Source: Gaeumannomyces sp. JS-464
Lineage: Eukaryota; Ascomycota; Sordariomycetes; Magnaporthales; Magnaporthaceae
Direction of reading: 5' to 3'
Length of the DNA stretch: 64,000 nucleotides
NCBI GenBank assembly: GCA_002197995.1
Contig: NGZR01000001.1
Coordinates: 558,001-622,000 of the forward strand
Numbering within the stretch: the first letter of the stretch is position 1; every line of letters begins with the position of its first letter. Positions 9,722 to 19,951 of the stretch are shown here, in pieces. The notes beneath the pieces were generated by a model. It was not told where the DNA came from and ran no database searches. It saw only the letters and a list, made by a program, of their open reading frames with translations. A program made the position numbers and the translations under genes.

Positions 9722-10658
9722 GGTCGGGGATTGGCAATGGTGCAGTCAGAGGATTGTGTTGATGTCGCAGATGCCTGGCAATTGCTAATGAAGTCGGAAA
9801 GAAGGGGACGGTCTCTACTATTTATGCATGGAGGGCTCCCAACCTGTAAATCTGTAGTTCGCCGGCGGCCAACGGGCACGGAAGCGTGAAGGACGATACA
9901 TTCTTGGTGGCGCCGCCTCCACTGCCGGGCGCCGAGTCCATTGCAGCCTGCACAGGATGGAGAAGGCACAATGGTGCCCTAGCGAGATTTGACCGCGGGT
10001 GCGCATTTGCGCCCGGTGGCGGCCCAAGGCCGCACCCGCCCTGGTTGGGTATCGAGCCAATCAAAGTACAGATCACCGACCGTTAGGCTCGGTGTTAAAG
10101 CAGGAGGACCATACGCAGCTCCGTCTTGTGCGCAAAGCCCGACTCCGGGCAGAACAGGGTATGGACTGCGCTCCAGCTGTGCCATCAGATGCCACGGCAG
10201 CACGTGTGCCCCACTTGGCATGATTTATTGAGCCAAAGGACGGGATGCAGCTGTCTTCTCTGCGATGATGCAAATTCCAACCTCACTGGGGACCTGCATC
10301 AATCCGAGCTGCGGCCGTCCATGCTCTGTGACCATTATCGTACCAAATCACCTTCCTCGCCATCGGTACAACACGCGGCCAAACACGGCTGGGTGGATGT
10401 ATCCTGCGGGCCGTCAGCTCTTCCACCTCCCTCTCTCCCTCCCTCGCTCCCGACCCCTCTCTCCACCCTACTGCAACCCGATTTCCATTTCTCGCAAAGA
10501 AGTCCAAGGCTCAGACATGGGTTGCACACCTCCGCCAGATGATTATTCCCGGTGGCCATTCCACACCTGGCTTTATGCCATAGGACTGCTGGCAAGATAC
10601 CGTTGCTGTATCTTGGGCGGGCATGGTCCGAGGTGTAGCGTCAAAAACACGTCGTCGT
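9722..10658. other. Intergenic, no gene seen
   Basis: Upstream of the HET gene. It contains a pyrimidine-rich CCCTCCCTC-type stretch near 10425-10470. No frame has recognisable features. Confidence 0.45.
9819..9826 (-). promoter_or_regulatory. TATA-like box of the HET-domain gene
   Basis: CATAAATA on the minus strand, about 100 bases upstream of the ATG at 9721. Confidence 0.35.
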
Positions 10659-11416
10659 TCACAGCCCCCCGAGCCGCTCGGCCATACCTCCAGCCGACCT
10701 CTTTGGGGAACGAGTCCCGAAGATGATCTTGTGGGACGTCAGCGCCTTCACCGCAGACAATGCGATGCCGGGGTAGCAGAGATCCTCGATGCGCCCCACC
10801 GCGTCCTGGTCCTCGCCGAATCCAACCACACCCGTTTCGGCCCCATTGTTGGCTACGGAAAGGTTGGCCAGCACCCTCTGCGTTGCAGGATGTAAATGTT
10901 GGCATAGGCGATGGTCTTCAGTCGCGGAGGTCCGGCCCACCAGCCCGGACGAGGCTGCCGAAGCAGCAATGTCGGCATGAGCCACCCCCACGTGAACACT
11001 ATCCAGTCCGATATGTGGACCCGATTTGCCGCCGGGATCTTCCCGTGCACGTCTGCTGTCCCAGCTGCCGTGCGAGAGGCCTGCGTGACGACCAGCCACC
11101 CTTGCTCTGGGTGGTAGTATGCCGTAAAGCACGGCATCTTCACCGCCAGGCCGGTGCACTCCTTGCGCGGGAACACGCTGATCTTGTAAGTCGTTCCTTT
11201 GAGTCTGTCGATCCCTTGGCTCTGGAGAAACTTGAGGCCTTCCTCTCCAATCCAGCTGCCAAGCCTCATCTGTCCGGACGTGGCCCTGTAGTGGTGGACG
11301 TTTCTGTTCCAGCTCCGGCCAAAGCATGGCTGGTCTGGGGTCGTAGGCTCCGCAAGCAGGAGGTCACGGAGAGTGGCCTGGGCTCTCCTGCTCTGGTCAA
11401 CCGCTTGGCTATCCAT
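10659..11416 (-). CDS. Unknown family, paralogue 1 of a pair (frameshifted)
   Basis: Starts at the ATG at 11416 (MDSQAVDQS) and runs about 250 residues with one -1 frame step near 10872. It aligns by eye along its length with the protein at 14875-16361. Matching blocks are GEEGLKFLQSQGI with SDLKEFMRRAGI, TYKISVF with VEFQVKA, EQGWLVV with TEGWLWI, ISDWIVFTWGW with MSQWMAFVWAQ, IAYANI with VAYAEI, and DLCYPGIALSAVKAL with QLCHPGLGESTVRML. It lacks the repeats and Arg-Gly tail of its partner. I recognise no catalogued domain and see no signal peptide. The even hydrophobic/aromatic pattern suggests a compact beta-rich fold. Function is unknown. Two copies about 3.5 kb apart imply local duplication. 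Confidence 0.6.
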
Positions 11417-12058
11417 CTTGTCCAATCTAGGTTCTACAAGGTAGGTCTCGTGTCGGGCCTTTCGTGGAAAAGTGTAGTTGCGGCACGGGTGGGTTGGAGT
11501 AGCACTCGGAGGGCAAAGAATACAAAGGGCAAAGCCCGTTAGCTGGAGCTGCGAGATTGAGCGCGTCGAGAGAAAAAAGGTTGGCTCGAACGGGGTCTTT
11601 GTTGACAGATTCGTTGGTTGCTCCCGGGTCTGCTGTGACTTGCCGCTGAGCCGGCTTCGTGTGTGTGGGTGGTAAGTAAACAGGGTGGAAGAGAATAAAT
11701 AGAGCGGGAAGATTGAATTTTCTGTCATGCTTGGCCAGGGTAGGTAGACTATGGAGGTAACGCACAGGTGAGGAAAAGCTCAAGTTATTGTCATGTCTTA
11801 GCTGGGTAGGCTATATAAGAATTAGGGCTTATCAAAAAAAAATACTGCAAATTTTCATCTGAGCTCTGGCCGCCTCACATAACTTCTTTTGGCCGCTATT
11901 GGGAGTGTTCAGAAAAAAAAGATCCCTCCCTATTGGGTCTCTAGCGGGAGGAGAATACGCTCGCTATACAGCGAGGAAATAGCAAGTGTAATGAATACTG
12001 AGAATTTTATAATTCTGTATATATACTTTGTCTGAACACACGACCTTTCTCTCGCTGG
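11417..12058. other. Intergenic, no gene seen
   Basis: Moderately AT-rich between about 11800 and 12030. A CTATATAAG motif at about 11807-11815 could serve either strand. No gene is supported. Confidence 0.45.
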
Positions 12059-13037
12059 TTACCACGGGTGGATGGTATCAAGTTTCTGGTCGAAGAACTT
12101 CCCCGAGTGCTCTTGTTTAGTGCAATTTTCAATCTTGACGCGGATTCGCGGCTGTTAGTGCTGCTGCTTCCAAACAGGGCAAATGTTGGTATATTTCTGC
12201 TCACAATATGTGTCGTGTTCCCGACGCACTGCTCCAGGCTGACAGGCGCCTTTCCTTTCTCCAGCCCAACCGCCACTCCGGCGTCGTCGCCCATATCCGT
12301 CTGGACGTGTCTGTGTGTCCGCCCGATCCCTGTCAGCGACTTGAAGCCTGGCAACTCCAATCTAGGAGAGATAGCAAAAAAAGAGACAGGAAACCCACCC
12401 TGGGTTGATGCAGACTGCAATAAGCCAGTCGTGCTCTGCCCCCATCTTGACGACCAGGTAGTTGGAAAGCGCCTTGGTGGCGCCGTAGCTGCCGATCGGC
12501 ATTGCCGTGTTGCCCAGCGAGCCGATGCTGCCGGCAGCGCTGCTGATAAGGACAAACCTGGCCGGGGCGGTGGCGGCTTGCAGGAGGGGCAGGAAGGCCT
12601 TGTACAGTAGCAGCACGGCCGTCGAGTTGACCTGTATGTACCATCTCCTCGAACTCCTCGACGGTGGTCTTTCAGCGGAGTAAAGTGGCCGACGGCGGCA
12701 TTGGAGACGACGACGTCGACGTGGTAGATGCCCTGGGCCTGGAGGTCCTTGACAGCATTGAAGGGGTCGGTCTTGGACGAGGAGTCGAGCTTGACGATGA
12801 CTACTTTGGTGTTCTCGCCCTTGGGCTGGTCTAGCAGCTTTAGGGACTTGGGGCTAGTGGGGTCACGGACGCCCGCAACGACGGTGATGTTGGGCTGGGA
12901 GGCGTAGTGGTTGAACATCCCGCGTCCAATTCCTGGAGGGGAAAAGCATCGAGCGGTGTTAGCGGAGAGCACGCCTGACTGGGGGACAGGAACACACCTC
13001 GGTTGGCTCCCGTGATCAAGTAAACCTTGGCTGTCAT
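12059..13037 (-). CDS. Short-chain dehydrogenase/reductase (SDR)
   Basis: NAD(P)H-dependent oxidoreductase of the classical SDR fold. Exon 1 gives MTAKVYLITGANRG. After an intron (acceptor CCTCCAG), GIGRGMFNHYA completes the TGxxxGIG cofactor site. The NAG-type motif is VSNAAVG. The active-site Ser is in VLISSAAGSIGS and the YxxxK is SYGATKALS. A further intron (GTGGGTTT..CACAG) joins INPG to HVQTDMGDD. A last one (GTGAGCAG..AAGAG) leads to HSGKFFDQKLDTIHPW and the stop at 12059. That C-terminal SGKF..W ending and the PGxVxTDM motif resemble fungal ketoreductases of the norsolorinic-acid-reductase type, but the substrate cannot be named. Two frame irregularities lie near 12640-12680. Probably cytosolic. 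There is no neighbouring biosynthetic core gene, so a secondary-metabolite role is not indicated. Confidence 0.78.
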
Positions 13038-13483
13038 TTTCAGTGTCTTGGGGGAAGCTGGAGACGAGAGGAGGCGGCTGGCTCCTGGGCGTGTGGTTGG
13101 AACGCGACGACGTTTAAAATGCCCAGGCGTTGGAGGCGCAGCAGCTCGTCGGTCTGTCGGGAAACGCACGACTCAGCGCGAGCCGCAACAGGCCCACACG
13201 TCGACAGGAGGCCGGACAGGGACGACGGCGGCTTGCCAATCGGATCCCAGCCAGGGACAGCTCGAACAGTGCTGGCCGATGCCACCCACTGCGGTCTGGT
13301 CGCCCGCGATATCCGCCATACCCGGTACTTAGCATTGCCGGCCCCTTTCCCCCTCTAGCAGCCCTGCCGGCCTTGGCGCTGCGGGAGTGCGGGTTCATCT
13401 CCACCAGCCCCGTTGTTGCTGGCTCGGGCTTGACCGTATTTCTCCGGCTTGGCATAAATGCCATCCATCTCTTGACGCTTGCT

Positions 13484-13808
13484 ACTGCTGCTGCTGCTGC
13501 TGGCTACTGCTGTTGCTGCTGCTACTGGCTGCTGCTGCTGTTAGCTGCTACTGCTGACAGGCCCATAATTTCCCAGTTCCCTCTTCCCCCAAGACCCAAC
13601 CCAACGACGCTACGTGCTGTCACAGCCGCCTCCGAAACAACAGTTGATTACAGGCCAACCAACTCCTGCAGCACTCGGAAAATCCGTAGAAAAAAACGCA
13701 AAGAGTTCCCTGCTGGCTGCTGCTGCTGCTGGTTGCTGCTGCTGCTGCTGCTGGCTACTGCTATTGCTGCTGCTAACTGCTGGTGGTGGTGGTGGTGGTG
13801 GTGGTGGT
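13484..13808. repeat. Imperfect CTG/TGC and GGT microsatellites
   Basis: Two blocks of imperfect CTG/TGC triplets separated by about 150 bases, the second running into a (GGT)n block. The blocks read CTGCTG with occasional GCTACTG interruptions. Confidence 0.8.
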
Positions 13809-13827
13809 TTTTTATAAACCTATAGCC

Positions 13828-13996
13828 GTCGACATGTTTACGCTGGTGTTGCTGTGTTCCGTGCTTCGGGCGGGAACACCAAGCAGTTGCCTGAACCCTC
13901 CTTACCTTTCTTTACTCGTGAACGCCTTTGGCGAAATGGGGGTGTGGCCGTCGACATATTTATGCTGGTGCTGCGGCGTCTTGTGCTTCGGGGGAG
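13828..13996 (+). repeat. Dispersed degenerate repeat, one full and one partial copy
   Basis: Copy 1 (13828-13945) runs from CGTCGACATGTTTACGCTGG through GTGCTTCGGG and CAAGCAGTTGCCTG to GAAATGGGGGTG. A partial copy (13949-13996) repeats the first part. A third copy is at 14763-14870. Confidence 0.65.
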
Positions 13997-14762
13997 GTTA
14001 AGCCCGTTGTTACGCAGCCGGAGTTCACTGGCCCCTCTTGTACTTTTTCCGTGAGTCCCAGGATTTTGGACCTGTAATCCAAAAGGATCGAGCAATGGGC
14101 TTGCCAGAGCCTATCAACTTCCAGTGCCTCGGCTTTTTCCGGGATTTTATCTCGGCCCGCGAGTGGAACCGGCAATAAAACCCAAGGAGCGTTTGGCAGT
14201 ATGGTCCTGCCAGTGGCTGGCGTGAAAACGCCACCCCGTGCGTGTCCCATGTTATTTGCTTTAACAGTCCGATATGTTTTTGCACTTTTTTAAAAGGGCT
14301 TTTTTTGGACATTTGGGCTGTTTGGAACGGCTGAGACCTTTTAAAGTCACATAGCAGTCGGCATTCATCGGGGAGAAAGGTTTGTTAATCCCATGCATAA
14401 ACACCCGTTGTGAACTTGCGTCCGTATCCGTCGTAGAGGTCGACGCTTCCGGGAGGAGCCATTCTGTATAACTTGACAGATGGATGTTGTTAACTTTTTA
14501 TGTTGGGAGGTGGCCTCGGTTCGCGCTTTGTGTTGGGGAGTGGCCGCGTTTTTTGCGCAATAAAGCTGGCTGGGGCTGCAAAAAAAAAAAGCAAGCAAAG
14601 GTTGCACGTGCACGAAGGGTGTCCTCCTCATCGTAATTGATATGTAGGCGACCCATCGCCATTTTTCCTCCCCGGCTTTTCGGTCTTGGCCGCTGGTGCT
14701 ATCAGCGACCCCCTGATCTTGATGCTATTGCTATCGTCGACTCCTTGATCTTGGCGGCTGTT

Positions 14763-14870
14763 GTCATCAGCGATGCTGGGGTTTCCGTGTTTTGCGCTTC
14801 GGGGGGAAACAACAAGCAGTTGCCTGGGCCCTACCTTTACTCTTGAACGCCTTGGGAAAATGGGGGTGGA
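14763..14870 (+). repeat. Dispersed degenerate repeat, second full copy
   Basis: Shares with 13828-13945 the blocks GCTTCGGG, AACAAGCAGTTGCCTG, ACCTTTACTC, GAACGCC and AAAATGGGGGTG in the same order and orientation. It ends five bases before the stop codon of the neighbouring minus-strand gene. Confidence 0.65.
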
Positions 14871-14874
14871 ATGC

Positions 14875-16361
14875 TTACTGGTTCCCAGAATGATCGTTCT
14901 GGCCATTGAAGCCACCACGCCCACGCCCACGCCCACGCCCACGCCCACGCCCACGCCCGCGCCCGCGCCCGAGCCCGCGACTAGGACGGCGAGCGCCCTG
15001 GCCCCTCGTGGGAGGGGCGCAGTGCGCTGCCGGTTGTGGCTGAGGCTGCGGTTGCTGCGCCCCCTGCCACCCGCCCTGGTTGGCCACGGTGGCTGGACTG
15101 TATGGAATCTGTCCCCAGGGGCCGCCGTGCGGCGACGGCGGCGTCATGGCCTGGTTGTGGACGTTGTAGAAGCTGCCCACGTACGGGTTGTGATACCCAG
15201 GAGGTACCGGGCCTGGCCCTGATACCAGTCAAAGGGCCGCTGCGCGATGTTCTGGCCATACCAGCCGACTGGCTGTTGCGCAACGTTCTGGCCATACCAG
15301 CCATAGGGCTGCTGAACAACGTTCTGGCCATACCAACCAGGGGCCTGCTGCGCGGCGCTCTGGTCATACTGTTGCGCGGTGTTCTGGTGGCTAGCATGAG
15401 CCGGATCTGGGTTAGCCGACTTCTCTTTCGCTTCGGCCCGAACGACCTTTGGTAGGTCGCCAGGCGTGCCCACCAACTGGTGGTTAGTTGCGAAGTTGAA
15501 ATCGGACGCTGGGTTGCGAGGCAGGGGTTCTATGGCGGGAGTCGGATCATTGGGTGTGAGCAGCGGTGCGCCCGCAGCGGGCTTCGGGCGCAGCTTTATC
15601 ACCATATGCCCTCCCTTAACGTTCGCCTTGACAAAACACCTGATACTTACCGGAACCAGATTGCCGAGAGTGTTGTGGTGCTCGATGAGCATCCTCACGG
15701 TAGACTCGCCGAGCCCCGGGTGGCAGAGCTGCTGAAAGCCCTGCGCGGCTGTCGGTCCTTGAAGCGCCGTGACGTTGCCGTCGGCCATGGTCTCGGGGTC
15801 AGGTTCTCCATTCCACGTGACCTCGAACTGGGAAGCGCGAGCCGGGTCTTGTGTCAGGGAATGGAAGACATCCAGAGTGCTGGTGTTGACGATCTCCGCA
15901 TAAGCCACCATGGACAGCTTTGGATGCGAACCGTCGGGGGACCCATGCTGTGCCCACACAAACGCCATCCACTGGGACATGCGGGGACGGTTGAGAAGGG
16001 AAATGTTTCCGTACAACAAACCTGTGTCGTCAGACCGGTTGAACGAATCAATCCACAGCCAACCCTCGGTCCAGTCGAGGTACCCATGCACGCAAGAGAG
16101 CTGTGCGCATTCTGACGGGGACTTCTTCGCCTTGACCTGAAATTCCACTGCCGTTGCCTGGTTAGGTTCGATCCCAGCACGTCGCATGAACTCTTTCAGA
16201 TCCGAGCCAGGTGCCCAGAAGGGAACGGACGGCTTGAAGAACACCTGAAACTGATGTCCGCATAGCTCGAAATATCGGTTGAGCCCTTCCTCCTGAGGGG
16301 CCCCTATGACTTTTTTCAGCTCCTGAAGGAGCTGCTTCGCTTTGAGGTGGTGAGCCTCCAT
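14875..16361 (-). CDS. Unknown family, paralogue 2, with 12-residue tandem repeats and Arg-Gly tail
   Basis: Starts at the ATG at 16361 (MEAHHLKAKQLL). The frame continues upstream but overlaps the TATA region. Residues about 1-270 are the globular part shared with the gene at 10659-11416. There follow a Pro/Ala linker and three perfect-length 12-residue units, GWYGQN(V/I)(V/A)Q(Q/R)P(Y/V/F), then DWYQGQ. One -1 frame step near 15205 leads to a Gly/Pro/Asn-rich segment, a QPQPQP run and about ten Gly-Arg dipeptides ending GGFNGQN. Total length is about 495 residues. RG/RGG tails in known proteins bind RNA and are arginine-methylated, and aromatic-rich repeats of this kind are typical of phase-separating proteins. 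For this protein that is inference. No catalogued domain was recognised in the N-terminal part. Confidence 0.68.
14920..14975. repeat. CCCACG hexanucleotide repeat encoding (Gly-Arg)n
   Basis: Tandem CCCACG/CCCGCG hexamers encode the RG tail on the minus strand. Repeat-length variation would change tail length in frame. Confidence 0.75.
15246..15345. repeat. 36-bp coding minisatellite
   Basis: Three units of 36 bases, each holding GTTCTGGCCATACCA, encode the 12-residue GWYGQN repeats. Confidence 0.75.
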
Positions 16362-17115
16362 CTTGGTTCTGCTTGTGCACTCGTGTGCGATTGACCTGTT
16401 GTCGAGGATTCTAGAGCGGATTGTGAACATACACTACAGAGTTCCGGCAATATATATACATATGAAGAAGCAGGGATAAAGCCATCGTGTTTTAAGGGAT
16501 AAAGCCGTTGTGTTTTGAAGGATAAAGAATGTGTGCAGGGCTTCGATTTCTAATTGTCTTGTCCATGATGAAAGGGCCGCTAAATGGAGCTTGCTTGTTT
16601 GGCATTAGGGCCTACCTAGCCTGGGCTTCAAATTGTAGTTTAACAAAGACAAGAATTAAGTCGAAGAGGATTCTTTGTCCTATTTATGCGTGTGGTGCCT
16701 TTGGAGGGAAGGGGAGAGGAGAGAGAGGAGAGACAGTGGGATGGCAATCGTCGCTAATATTATCCTGCTGGCCATTACATCAGATTTATTCAAATCCTGT
16801 TAACCTTGTCACCTAATTACTATGTTAGTCACTGTCATCTCCGCTGGTTATCATACCTTATTGTTTGGATCCCGTTTGTGACTGATTATTCCCTCTTGGT
16901 CATTCTTTACCGCTATGCTTCGTTGACTAACCCCCAGCTCTTGAGAGACCGTAGCTAGTAACTCCCGTTTTTTTTCAAACCCGTTCCTACTCTCACAGCG
17001 CCAGCAAACTGTTCGACGCCATTCACATAAACCCCAGAACTTCACCAGGACCAGCACAAGCACATGCGGGCCGAGCTCTCCAAGCACATCACCATCAGGC
17101 CGGCCCAGGGGTGGA
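16362..17115. other. Intergenic, no gene seen
   Basis: Contains the TATA box above, two imperfect direct repeats of GGGATAAAGCC(A/G)T(C/T)GTGTTTT (about 16470-16515) and a GGAGAGGAGAGAG purine tract near 16703-16730. Confidence 0.45.
16451..16458 (-). promoter_or_regulatory. TATA box of paralogue 2
   Basis: TATATATA about 90 bases upstream of the ATG at 16361. Its position argues against the longer frame start at 16430. Confidence 0.45.
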
Positions 17116-17531
17116 TTAGGAGTTGATGAGGATGCAAGGCGGCTGGCATCTGCAGGTACGGGCTTGACTGCACCAGCCTGGAGGTTTCCCCTCCTTGATA
17201 GCATTGTTGGTGTCTTCGAGAAACTTCAGAGGTTGGGCCGTGGGCTGTGTCGCCGCTTTTAAACCAGAATGTGAGGGCCAGAGCTTGCAATCACTGTCGA
17301 TAAACTGCCCGTTCCCGTCCTCGATGGATTTGCGACATCCGCGGCATTGCTCATCGAAGCCTTCCAGGGAATAGCATGTGCAGTACTGGATCAAACATTA
17401 GCATAAAAACTGTAGCTTTAATATTAAAGGAAACTTACTTCGCACTCCCACAGCCTGGGCTTGTTCTGGTGATTTTCCGAGGTTATTGGGAAGCTACTGG
17501 GAAATGTCGGGTCGTGGACGACAAGATATTC
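17116..17531 (-). CDS. Small cysteine-rich protein, unknown (start not found)
   Basis: Exon 2 (17116-17385) encodes YCTCYSLEGFDEQCRGCRKS and, further on, CKLWPSHSG, then a Pro-rich end with CSQARTCRCQPPC. A 53-base intron (17386-17438, GTAAGT..CAG) joins it in phase to an upstream frame reading EYLVVHDPTFPSSF..RLWECE. The Cys pattern CxC..CxxC suggests metal binding or, if an unseen signal peptide exists, a secreted Cys-rich protein. No ATG occurs in frame between the TATA box and exon 1. Either there is another exon, a base is missing, or the gene is dead. A family was not recognised. Confidence 0.42.
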
Positions 17532-17606
17532 TAATAATGACAAGAGGAGGGTTTGTTGTGAGCAGCCGAATAAACGGAACGAAATGGGAACGCTGGAGTT
17601 CCTGAT

Positions 17607-17616
17607 CCTTATATAC
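17607..17616 (-). promoter_or_regulatory. TATA box of the small Cys-rich gene
   Basis: GTATATAAGG on the minus strand, about 80 bases upstream of the first open exon. Confidence 0.4.
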
Positions 17617-17874
17617 CCGAGCTATGGCTTTCTCCTCCCGGACGCCTGGGCACACACTGGATATCGGTTGCTAAAAAACTTGACCGCCAGTCGTTTCTAT
17701 CAGCGCAGGCTGATCGAGCCCGCGCCATGCAGGGCATCAGTGCGTCCCGGCACCTTGGGATTTACAGGCGCTAGCACCCTTATTGGGCGCCTGGCTCCGG
17801 ATACAGCCTGCTCGTTCAGGATGGCTACCCCTGCATGTAGGCCACTCTGCCATCCACGAGCGCGAGCAACGAGA

Positions 17875-17880
17875 TATAAA
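17875..17880 (+). promoter_or_regulatory. TATA box of the F-box-like gene
   Basis: TATAAA within GAGATATAAATACC, about 140 bases upstream of the ATG at 18019. Confidence 0.4.
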
Positions 17881-18018
17881 TACCTAGGCGGAGACGCATA
17901 GGAGCCAAGCTCGTGTCTGGTCTTCCGCATCCACAGCCAAAGCACAGCTACGCCAGACCTCAGGGATCATCATCTCCTCGTATCAGAAACTAATACTCGT
18001 TGAACGATTTAGGCGCAG

Positions 18019-19951
18019 ATGGATCCAACATTACAAAATCCGAACGCGCCTTCAACGGCTGCGCGATATCGGAGCAACCGCAACCTCATCAAGTAGAGCA
18101 TAACGTTGTCTCACCCCCAGCGCGCCTTCCCATCTCGACAGAAATTTGATGCCCACCACCGTACTCCCAGGGCCACTGAGCCGCCCTAGGAAACCCGTTG
18201 AACGCAGCCCATATCCCCTGGGTGGCCCCATCATCCTCGCCGACCCGCCTCCTCGTAGACATAAGGTGGAGACTGGATTGTCTAGGACTGCTGCTTCGCG
18301 CCTTCCAGGAAGGAGCCCCCCGTTACCTTCGTCCAGCTATGCAGCAAGGCTAGGTAGCCTTTCACCCCACGACCCTCTTCAAGGCGTCTCCTAACGACGC
18401 CATCAAACACTCCTCTCCGTTGTCCACACCACATTCAGCGACACTGGCGGCGGCCACTTCAGCAACTTCACCGGCAGCACGGCCGCCGCAACCGCAGCTG
18501 CAGCCGACGTGATCGTCATGCACAGCGCCAGGGCCAACATCGGCGATCTGCTCTCCGTCTGTGCCACACAACCGCCTTCGATCTACTCGCAGCCCTCGTC
18601 ACATTTGAGCCAGCAGCAGGACCCGGGCTACGCCCAGCTGCCACATCTGCGGCCGTGGCCCCCGTTTGCCTCCTCCCACTCGCCTTCGCGCTTTCACTCG
18701 CAATCCCTTTCCCACTCCCTGGCGTCCTATTCGACCTCGAAGCGAGATGGCCTTGGCCCTATTGCTGGGCCCCAACCCCTCTCCTTTTCGAGAAACACAG
18801 GTGGCGCGGGAGGCGCAGGCAGCTACCTCTTTGCACAGCGACAGCACCAGCAGCACCAGCAGCACCGGCAGCACCGACAACAACCATACCCCCACCAGTT
18901 GTTCCCAGCACGCCACAAACAGCTTCCTCACCAGCGAAATCAGCAACAGTGGTTCATACTTCCAGCCCCCGTGGCTACAATACCCCGGGCAGCGGCGCGC
19001 TTCCCGTCGCAATCGCTCCCGCCACAACCGGCTCTTGCCCAGTTCCGAGCCCCCTACAGACCTGGATGGGCCGAGCGACTGTCCCAGGGAGCAGTGGACA
19101 GACTGGTACAGACGTACCGCAGAGACGCTGTGGTAGCAGGGGCAGCAACGCCCCTACCACCGGGACCCATGAAAGTCCTTGACGCGTTTCCGCAGGACGT
19201 TCTAAACAGGATATGGGCAGAACTTCCGTACCGAGAACTCATCTCGCTCAGAGCCTACAGCCGGAGCGCGCGTGCCACCGTGGATCCGCAGCAGGCGCGC
19301 TGGGACGACAAGTACGTCTTTGTGCGCGAAAGAGAGGACCGGCTCGGTAAGCGCGTGGAGCGGCGTGCCCGCGGCGGGGGCGGGACTGGCGTGCCGGCCT
19401 TGGCGGCCTGCTTCTTTTGCTTCACTGTCAAGCCCTCGGAATCCTTCCAGGCGCCCCGAGAGCAGAGGCACTGGGCGACCGTGTACCGCGACCTACAGAC
19501 AGGGGAGCTGCGATATTCGCCATGTCCGGATGAGGAGGAGGCTGCGCAGGCAGGAAACTACGGGAATGGCGTCAGTTCTGGCAACTCCGGAGTTGGTTCG
19601 CAAGTGCAGCGTGGCGCACCCGGTCAGCAGCAGCAGGAGCAGCAGCAGCAACACCAACAGCGCTTCTTCTCTAGGGCTGGCAGTACCCAAGACCCTTTCC
19701 CCCGGAGCCGGGAGAGCTTACAGACGCCTATCGACGGAACCAGGATCAGCTTGCGGCGATACTGCATGGAGTGCGGCGTGCACCTCCGCCTTCACCTGCC
19801 CGGTGAGCTCCTCAAATGCTGGAATTACGAAGTATCCGAGAAAAGGATGTGGATCTGCAAGTGCGCCTATCTGCCTGCAAAAGACCGCATACGCGACCGG
19901 GCCAAGATGGAGTTGTGCACACGCTGCGGCGCCAGAGCATCCTATCGCTAG
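18019..19951 (+). CDS. F-box-like protein with long disordered N-terminus (frameshifted)
   Basis: The well-supported part is 19168-19951, in one frame. FPQDVLNRIWAELPYRELIS is an F-box-like helix pair, then a VDP..DDKYVFVRERED block and a Cys-rich remainder (CFFCFTVKP, YCMECGVH, WICKCAYL, CTRCGA) of the type that follows F-boxes in many fungal proteins. F-boxes bind Skp1 in SCF ubiquitin ligases, and the Cys pairs probably bind zinc. Upstream, from the likely ATG at 18019 (MDPTLQNPNAPS), Ser/Pro/Gln-rich low-complexity peptide continues through at least four frame steps, mostly equal to single missing bases. Gln/His runs sit near 18840-18890 and 19625-19660. Start and N-terminal sequence are therefore uncertain. 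Confidence 0.62.

Larger units (their letters stand above)
13038..14874. other. Repeat-rich intergenic region
   Basis: No supported gene. It contains CTG-type microsatellites (13484-13556, 13707-13777), a GGT run (13778-13808) and dispersed copies of an element of about 110 bp. Long frames over the CTG runs encode only homopolymers. Confidence 0.55.
17532..18018. other. Divergent promoter region
   Basis: Separates the minus-strand Cys-rich gene and the plus-strand F-box-like gene. Both TATA boxes lie in it. No other gene is seen. Confidence 0.5.

Noticed and set aside
14058..14090. Stem TTGGA/TCCAA with a seven-base loop, tRNA anticodon-like
   Set aside because: No U33, no matching T-loop or acceptor stem in the right places.
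16155..16175. GGTTCGATCCC, resembling a tRNA T-loop
   Set aside because: It lies inside the coding sequence of paralogue 2 and no acceptor, D or anticodon stem can be drawn around it.
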